Part shown: positions 5,368-8,303 of the stretch, one piece after another
Layout: each line of letters starts with the position of its first letter
How positions within the stretch are numbered: position 1 is the first letter of the stretch
Source: Acidimicrobiales bacterium
GTDB lineage: Bacteria > Actinomycetota > Acidimicrobiia > Acidimicrobiales > RAAP-2
Direction: 5' to 3'
NCBI GenBank assembly: GCA_017883105.1
Contig: JADGOF010000080.1
Span: forward strand, 1 to 8,303
DNA: 8,303 bases
Made by a program: the position numbers and the translations under genes
Notes under the pieces: model-generated
What the model saw: only the letters and a program-made list of their open reading frames with translations
Databases searched by the model: none
What the model was told of the DNA's origin: nothing

Positions 5368-6213
5368 ATGACCGACAGCCCGCTGATCAGCGCTGCCCTG
5401 GACTATGCCGGCCGTGATTGGCCGGTGCTCCCACTTGAGCGCGGCGGTAAGCGTCCTCTCGGCCGGCTGGTACCCCATGGAGTGAAGGACGCCACCACCG
5501 ATCCAGAGCAGGTCCGTAGATGGTGGACCTCTGCGCCACTTGCGAACATCGGTCTCGTAACGGGGCTCGCCTTCGACGTCCTCGACATCGATGGCCCGGA
5601 TGCACTGGAGCGGCTCGAAGCGCGGAACGACTGTCCTCCTGGTGCCGACGGAGAGGGTCCGACCGTCGCGACACCGAGGGGATGGCACCGCTACGTAGCG
5701 CCCACCGGCAGGGGGTGCGCCGTCAACCTGGGCGGACTGGCCGGCATCGACTGGCGTGGTCGTGGCGGATACGTCGCCGCCCCCCCAAGCGTTCGGGACG
5801 GCGGCGGCTCGTGGGACTGGACGGCCGGTTCACTCTTGGGCCTGACACTAGACACGCCCTTCGCTCCGGCGCCCGCTTGGGCACTGCGTCTGTTCGACTG
5901 CCGGTCAAGGCCGGCGAGCGCCACTTCGTCGGTGCCACGTCACCCTGGCCGCACCGCATACGGATCCGCTGCCCTCGAAAGGGAGCTGGGGCGCCTGGTC
6001 ATGGCCGTCGAGGGCACTCGGAACGATCAGCTCAACCGCTCGGCGCACGCGCTCGGTCAGCTTGTCGGCGCCCGGGTGCTCACGGCGCAGGAAGTCGGGA
6101 ATGCACTGCTCACTGCTGCTCTTCGGATCGGACTGGATGAAGCGGAGGCGGACGCCACGATCAGGTCCGGCATGACGGCCGGAATCGGTCAGCCCCGAAA
6201 GGTTGCGTCTTGA
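5368..6213 (+). CDS. Bifunctional DNA primase/polymerase (archaeo-eukaryotic primase type)
   Basis: The enzyme should make primers and extend DNA to replicate the element. The prim-pol domain occupies about residues 8-170 of 281. It has WPVLPLERGGKRPL near the start, NIGLVTG, the metal-binding DID (Asp73, Asp75) in FDVLDIDG, TPRGWHRY with His107, and GIDWRGRGGYVAAPPS with Asp128. These are the three catalytic motifs of the family. The C-terminal part (about 190-280) is helical, with EGTRNDQLNRSAHALGQLVG, a segment I associate with replication proteins of this kind. The ATG lies one base after the preceding stop. The TGA overlaps the TTG of the helicase gene, so the two are coupled. Primase and helicase are separate chains here; in many phages they are fused. 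Confidence 0.92.
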   Translation: MTDSPLISAALDYAGRDWPVLPLERGGKRPLGRLVPHGVKDATTDPEQVRRWWTSAPLANIGLVTGLAFDVLDIDGPDALERLEARNDCPPGADGEGPTVATPRGWHRYVAPTGRGCAVNLGGLAGIDWRGRGGYVAAPPSVRDGGGSWDWTAGSLLGLTLDTPFAPAPAWALRLFDCRSRPASATSSVPRHPGRTAYGSAALERELGRLVMAVEGTRNDQLNRSAHALGQLVGARVLTAQEVGNALLTAALRIGLDEAEADATIRSGMTAGIGQPRKVAS

Positions 6214-7538
6214 GCACCGCCGACTACGCCGACCTGCAAGGCCTGGTTCCTCCGCCAGATACGCGCTCAGGCCCTCGGATGCTTTCCACGAAAGCCGATC
6301 AGATCATGCCCGCCCGCCCCGTGTGGCTCTGGGGTGGCTGGCTGGCAGCAGGAGCCCTGCACGTCCTCGTGGGACGACAGGGGGGCGGAAAGTCAACGTT
6401 CGCCGCTTGGCTGATCGCTCAGGTCACGACCGGCCGGCCATATCCGGACGACGGTACCCACCCGGGGGCGCTGAACGCGGCGACTCTGTCTCTCGAGGAG
6501 CCAGCCGATCGACTTGTTGCTCGACTGCACGCTGCTGGGGCTGATGTCGGGCGCGTCGATGTGCTCGCCGATGTCGAGGACCAAGACAAGGACGGACGGG
6601 ACTACCGGCGCCCCTGGCGACTGCCGCAGGACTGTGCGGCCCTGGAGACCTTTCTCCTTGACGGCGAGGTCCGACTGCTCATCGTCGACGGGCTCGGCTA
6701 CTCGATCACTGGAGACAGCCATAACTACGCCGTAGTCGGGTCGGCCCTGTCCGCTCTCGCTGGTGTCGCCGAACGGACAGGATGTGCCATCGTCGGTTTG
6801 ACGCACCCGCCAAAGGGCAGCGCTGACCCCACCACGGCTGCGATCGGTTCTACGGCCTGGACTGCCATTCCGAGGGTCGTCTATGTGCTCGGCGCGGATC
6901 CCGGAGACGAGTCCGAGCAGCGTCGAGTCGTTCGGGTGTCGAAGACGAACTACCGACCGCCGGCCACCGGGATCGGCTTCGTCATCGACAACGATGAGAG
7001 GCATGAGTGCGGTCGAGTCAATGGACTCAGCCTCTCCACGGTGACAGCAGAATCCCTCGTGGCGGCTCGCCAGACTGAGGGAGAGCGCACCGAGCGGGAG
7101 AACGCGAGGGACCTCGTCAAGTCGATTCTGGAGGCAGGCCCGGTCGACACTGCCGAAGTGCTGAGGATCGCAAACGAAGCTGGCGTGTCGAAGCGCACCC
7201 TCGAACGGGTCCGAAGCGATCTCGGCGTGACCTCGACCAAGCTGCGTGACCCCGAAACCGGGCGGCTGATCGGGTGGCAACTCGCCCTACCAACCCAGTC
7301 CGCCGCTCCCATAGATCTAGACGGCGGTCCAGCACGCCACCCCCTTGTTGGCGGTGTGGGCGGACTGGATCCGACCAGGGAATATGTGTCACCACACCGC
7401 CCAGAGAGCCACCCGCGGGAGAGTGGCGTACTGGCGAGCGCTTTCGACGGGTCACCGTGGCCGGACGACTCCATGTCCTTCAGCGATGAAGAAACCGAAC
7501 AGGATGAGTGGGCGGCCGCCATGGACAGCAGGGTGTAG
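6210..7538 (+). CDS. RecA-like AAA ATPase / replicative helicase (AAA_25, RepA type)
   Basis: The 442-residue protein probably unwinds DNA for the primase-polymerase encoded just before it. Walker A is GRQGGGKST (Lys61), and a SLEEP segment follows at residues 95-99. Walker B is RLLIVDGLG (Asp161). LTHPPKG and GSTAWTAIPRVVYVL follow in the positions seen in RepA-like hexameric helicases. After about residue 290 there is a small winged-helix-like domain (ENARDLVKSILEAG to GWQLALP). A Gly/Pro/Ser-rich, then acidic tail of about 80 residues closes the protein. The start is TTG at 6210 in a TTGA overlap with the preceding stop, with AAAGG upstream. The ATPase family is clear; helicase activity is inferred from family and context. 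Confidence 0.9.
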   Translation: MSTADYADLQGLVPPPDTRSGPRMLSTKADQIMPARPVWLWGGWLAAGALHVLVGRQGGGKSTFAAWLIAQVTTGRPYPDDGTHPGALNAATLSLEEPADRLVARLHAAGADVGRVDVLADVEDQDKDGRDYRRPWRLPQDCAALETFLLDGEVRLLIVDGLGYSITGDSHNYAVVGSALSALAGVAERTGCAIVGLTHPPKGSADPTTAAIGSTAWTAIPRVVYVLGADPGDESEQRRVVRVSKTNYRPPATGIGFVIDNDERHECGRVNGLSLSTVTAESLVAARQTEGERTERENARDLVKSILEAGPVDTAEVLRIANEAGVSKRTLERVRSDLGVTSTKLRDPETGRLIGWQLALPTQSAAPIDLDGGPARHPLVGGVGGLDPTREYVSPHRPESHPRESGVLASAFDGSPWPDDSMSFSDEETEQDEWAAAMDSRV

Positions 7539-7566
7539 CTCGTGGACCCGGAACCACCACCTGAAG

Positions 7567-7589
7567 CTCACGGGCGCCACCTCCGTGAG
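7567..7589 (+). terminator. Stem-loop 28 bp after the helicase stop
   Basis: CTCACGG (7567-7573) pairs perfectly with CCGTGAG (7583-7589) around a 9-nt loop. There is no T-run after it, so it is at best a non-canonical terminator and could be an origin hairpin instead. Confidence 0.3.
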
Positions 7590-7677
7590 GACGGGGGCAC
7601 GCGCACTCAGGCGCATACCCCGTAGGGCGTGCGCAACCCGTGCGTGCGCTTCACGATCTCACCGAACCCCTGGCCCG

Positions 7678-7802
7678 GGGGTGGTACGAGAGCGCGACGA
7701 ATGGTGGGCCGATCGTCGGAGACGTCCCGGTTCGGTGGGGCGCAGAGCCGAGTAAGGGGTGGTACAGGAGTAGTACAAGAGTGGGGCAGGAGCGGGGTGG
7801 TC
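7678..7802 (+). repeat. Iteron-like G-rich direct repeats
   Basis: GGGGTGGTAC occurs exactly at 7678-7687 and 7756-7765, and as GGGGTGGTC at 7794-7802. From 7759 there are three 11-bp units in tandem: GTGGTACAGGA, GTAGTACAAGA and GTGGGGCAGGA. Another copy, GTGGTACGAGA (7681-7691), matches the first in 9 of 11 bases. The strand bias and the 11-bp period, close to one DNA turn, suggest protein-binding iterons next to the replication genes. Confidence 0.45.
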
Positions 7803-7845
7803 GGGAGTAGCCCGGTCAGCCCGCCGACGCCCCCTGCGCTACTTC

Positions 7846-8070
7846 GTGGAGTTGGCCAAGGTCGAGCGCACGGCTGCCGGAGCCACTGAGTCGTCATCAG
7901 GGCGACCTCGCCTCGCCTCAGGAGTGACAGGGATCTTCCTGGAGGGCCGCATCGACAGTGAGCGGGCAACCCACGCACTCCGGTCCGCGAAGGCAGAGAT
8001 CGCCGCTCTGAGCGACGACTGGCGAGTAGCGAAGGACGTGGGCCGTATCATCCACCTGGTGAAGCGATGA
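7846..8070 (+). CDS. Small unknown protein, start uncertain
   Basis: I do not recognise this 74-residue reading frame. The N-terminal third is Ser/Gly/Ala/Arg-rich. From about residue 27 it becomes protein-like: GVTGIFLEGRIDSERATHAL, a probable helix around RSAKAEIAALSDDWRVAKDVG, and an IIHLVKR end. The GTG at 7846 has no clear ribosome binding site and the frame is open further upstream, so the true start may lie elsewhere. The best support for a gene is the ATGA overlap (8067-8070) with the HNH-like gene. Confidence 0.5.
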   Translation: MELAKVERTAAGATESSSGRPRLASGVTGIFLEGRIDSERATHALRSAKAEIAALSDDWRVAKDVGRIIHLVKR

Positions 8071-8303
8071 CCTCGAAGAGCTACAACGGCTTCAGCGGAG
8101 CGTACCGAGACCAGCAGGGCGCGCTGATCAATGAGAACATCCGGAACGGCGTGTGGCCGGCACCGACCCACTGCGTCGGCTGCCTCATCACGGCGACCGA
8201 GACGAACCTGCAGAAGCACCTAGAGGACTACGACTCCCCAGAGACCTTCGTGGGGATCTGCTCGAAGTGCCACTGGGCCATCCACACCCGGGAGAGCAAG
8301 CCG
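8067..8303 (+). CDS. HNH-like Cys/His zinc-binding protein, cut by the right edge
   Basis: The visible 79 residues contain CVGC (Cys36, Cys39), His51 in QKHLEDYDSP, and CSKCHWAIHTR (Cys65, Cys68, His69, His73). The two CxxC pairs and the C-terminal CxxCH...H are the zinc frame of HNH endonuclease-like proteins of phages and related elements. In such elements the HNH gene often precedes the terminase genes and may help DNA packaging. The usual Asn of the HNH core is not clear, so it may bind DNA or zinc without cutting. The ATG at 8067 overlaps the preceding TGA, and GGTGA lies just upstream. The C-terminus is missing. Confidence 0.68.
   Translation, partial: MTSKSYNGFSGAYRDQQGALINENIRNGVWPAPTHCVGCLITATETNLQKHLEDYDSPETFVGICSKCHWAIHTRESKP

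Larger units (their letters stand above)
7539..7845. other. 307-bp gap after the helicase gene, with repeats and hairpins
   Basis: No convincing gene lies here; open frames on both strands read as Arg/Pro/Gly-rich shadows. The stretch holds a stem-loop near its start, GC-rich GTGCG/GCGC words at about 7595-7650, an ACCCC/GGGGT inverted repeat at 7666-7682, and the repeat block 7678-7802. It is the best place in the window for the element's replication origin or for transcription termination. Confidence 0.5.
2980..8303. mobile_element. Integrative element, left end to beyond the window (satellite, small prophage or AICE type)
   Basis: The segment holds a terminal tyrosine integrase (frameshifted), an XRE repressor, a divergent excisionase-like gene, a primase-polymerase, a RecA-like helicase, and an HNH-like gene at the right edge. 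Leftward integrase and repressor facing rightward excisionase and replication genes are typical of phage-inducible chromosomal islands and phiRv-like prophages. Prim-pol replication genes also occur in actinomycete integrative and conjugative elements. No capsid, terminase, tail or conjugation gene is visible, so the class is open. The right end is not in the window. Confidence 0.83.

Noticed and set aside
6393..7280. 295-residue minus-strand frame opposite the helicase
   Set aside because: It is antisense to a Walker A/B ATPase gene, has no ribosome binding site or domain, and its composition is that of a shadow frame.
7607..7978. Minus-strand 123-residue frame and plus-strand 86-residue frame (7629-7889) over the gap behind the helicase
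   Set aside because: Both are dominated by Pro/Thr or Gly/Arg runs created by the DNA repeats, lack ribosome binding sites, and conflict with each other.
1..8303. CRISPR arrays, rRNA and tRNA genes, insertion sequences with terminal inverted repeats, known riboswitches
   Set aside because: I looked for regular spaced repeats, cloverleaf-like segments, transposase motifs and riboswitch cores and saw none. In particular there is no tRNA at the integrase boundary.

Overview
The window comes from a high-GC actinobacterium. Three things point to this: an MshA-type glycosyltransferase of the mycothiol pathway, a nickel superoxide dismutase with its dedicated protease, and an RsiG-type c-di-GMP-responsive anti-sigma factor. 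GTG and TTG starts and 4-nt stop/start overlaps are common. The exact lineage cannot be read from the sequence.

Left part (about 1-2980) is chromosomal backbone. Four minus-strand genes lie head to tail and are probably co-transcribed: sodX (Ni-SOD maturation protease), rsiG-like, an XRE regulator, and an MshA-like glycosyltransferase that runs off the left edge. sodN (Ni-SOD) is divergent from sodX and points right. This joins superoxide defence, a c-di-GMP/sigma-factor switch and probable mycothiol synthesis in one neighbourhood. The RsiG-like protein carries one perfect copy of E-X3-S-X2-R-X3-Q-X3-D and a second copy in which Gln is replaced by His.

Right part (about 2980 to beyond 8303) is an integrative element whose left end lies at the 3' end of sodN. 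A tyrosine integrase gene (minus strand) stops 7 bp from the sodN stop. It is split by a single-base frameshift, although all visible catalytic residues remain. An XRE repressor gene lies immediately upstream of it. A compact divergent control region (about 4754-4845) holds two overlapping promoters and repeated operator-like sites; the repressor transcript appears leaderless.

Rightwards run an AlpA/Xis-like excisionase, an unknown 110-aa protein, a primase-polymerase and a RecA-like helicase. After these come a 307-bp gap with GGGGTGGTAC-type and 11-bp tandem repeats (a possible origin), a small unknown ORF, and an HNH-like Cys/His protein cut by the right edge.

The element's order (int and repressor left, xis and replication right, then an HNH protein) resembles small phiRv-type prophages and phage-inducible chromosomal islands, and also actinomycete integrative and conjugative elements that carry a prim-pol replication gene. 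The genes that would decide between these lie outside the window.
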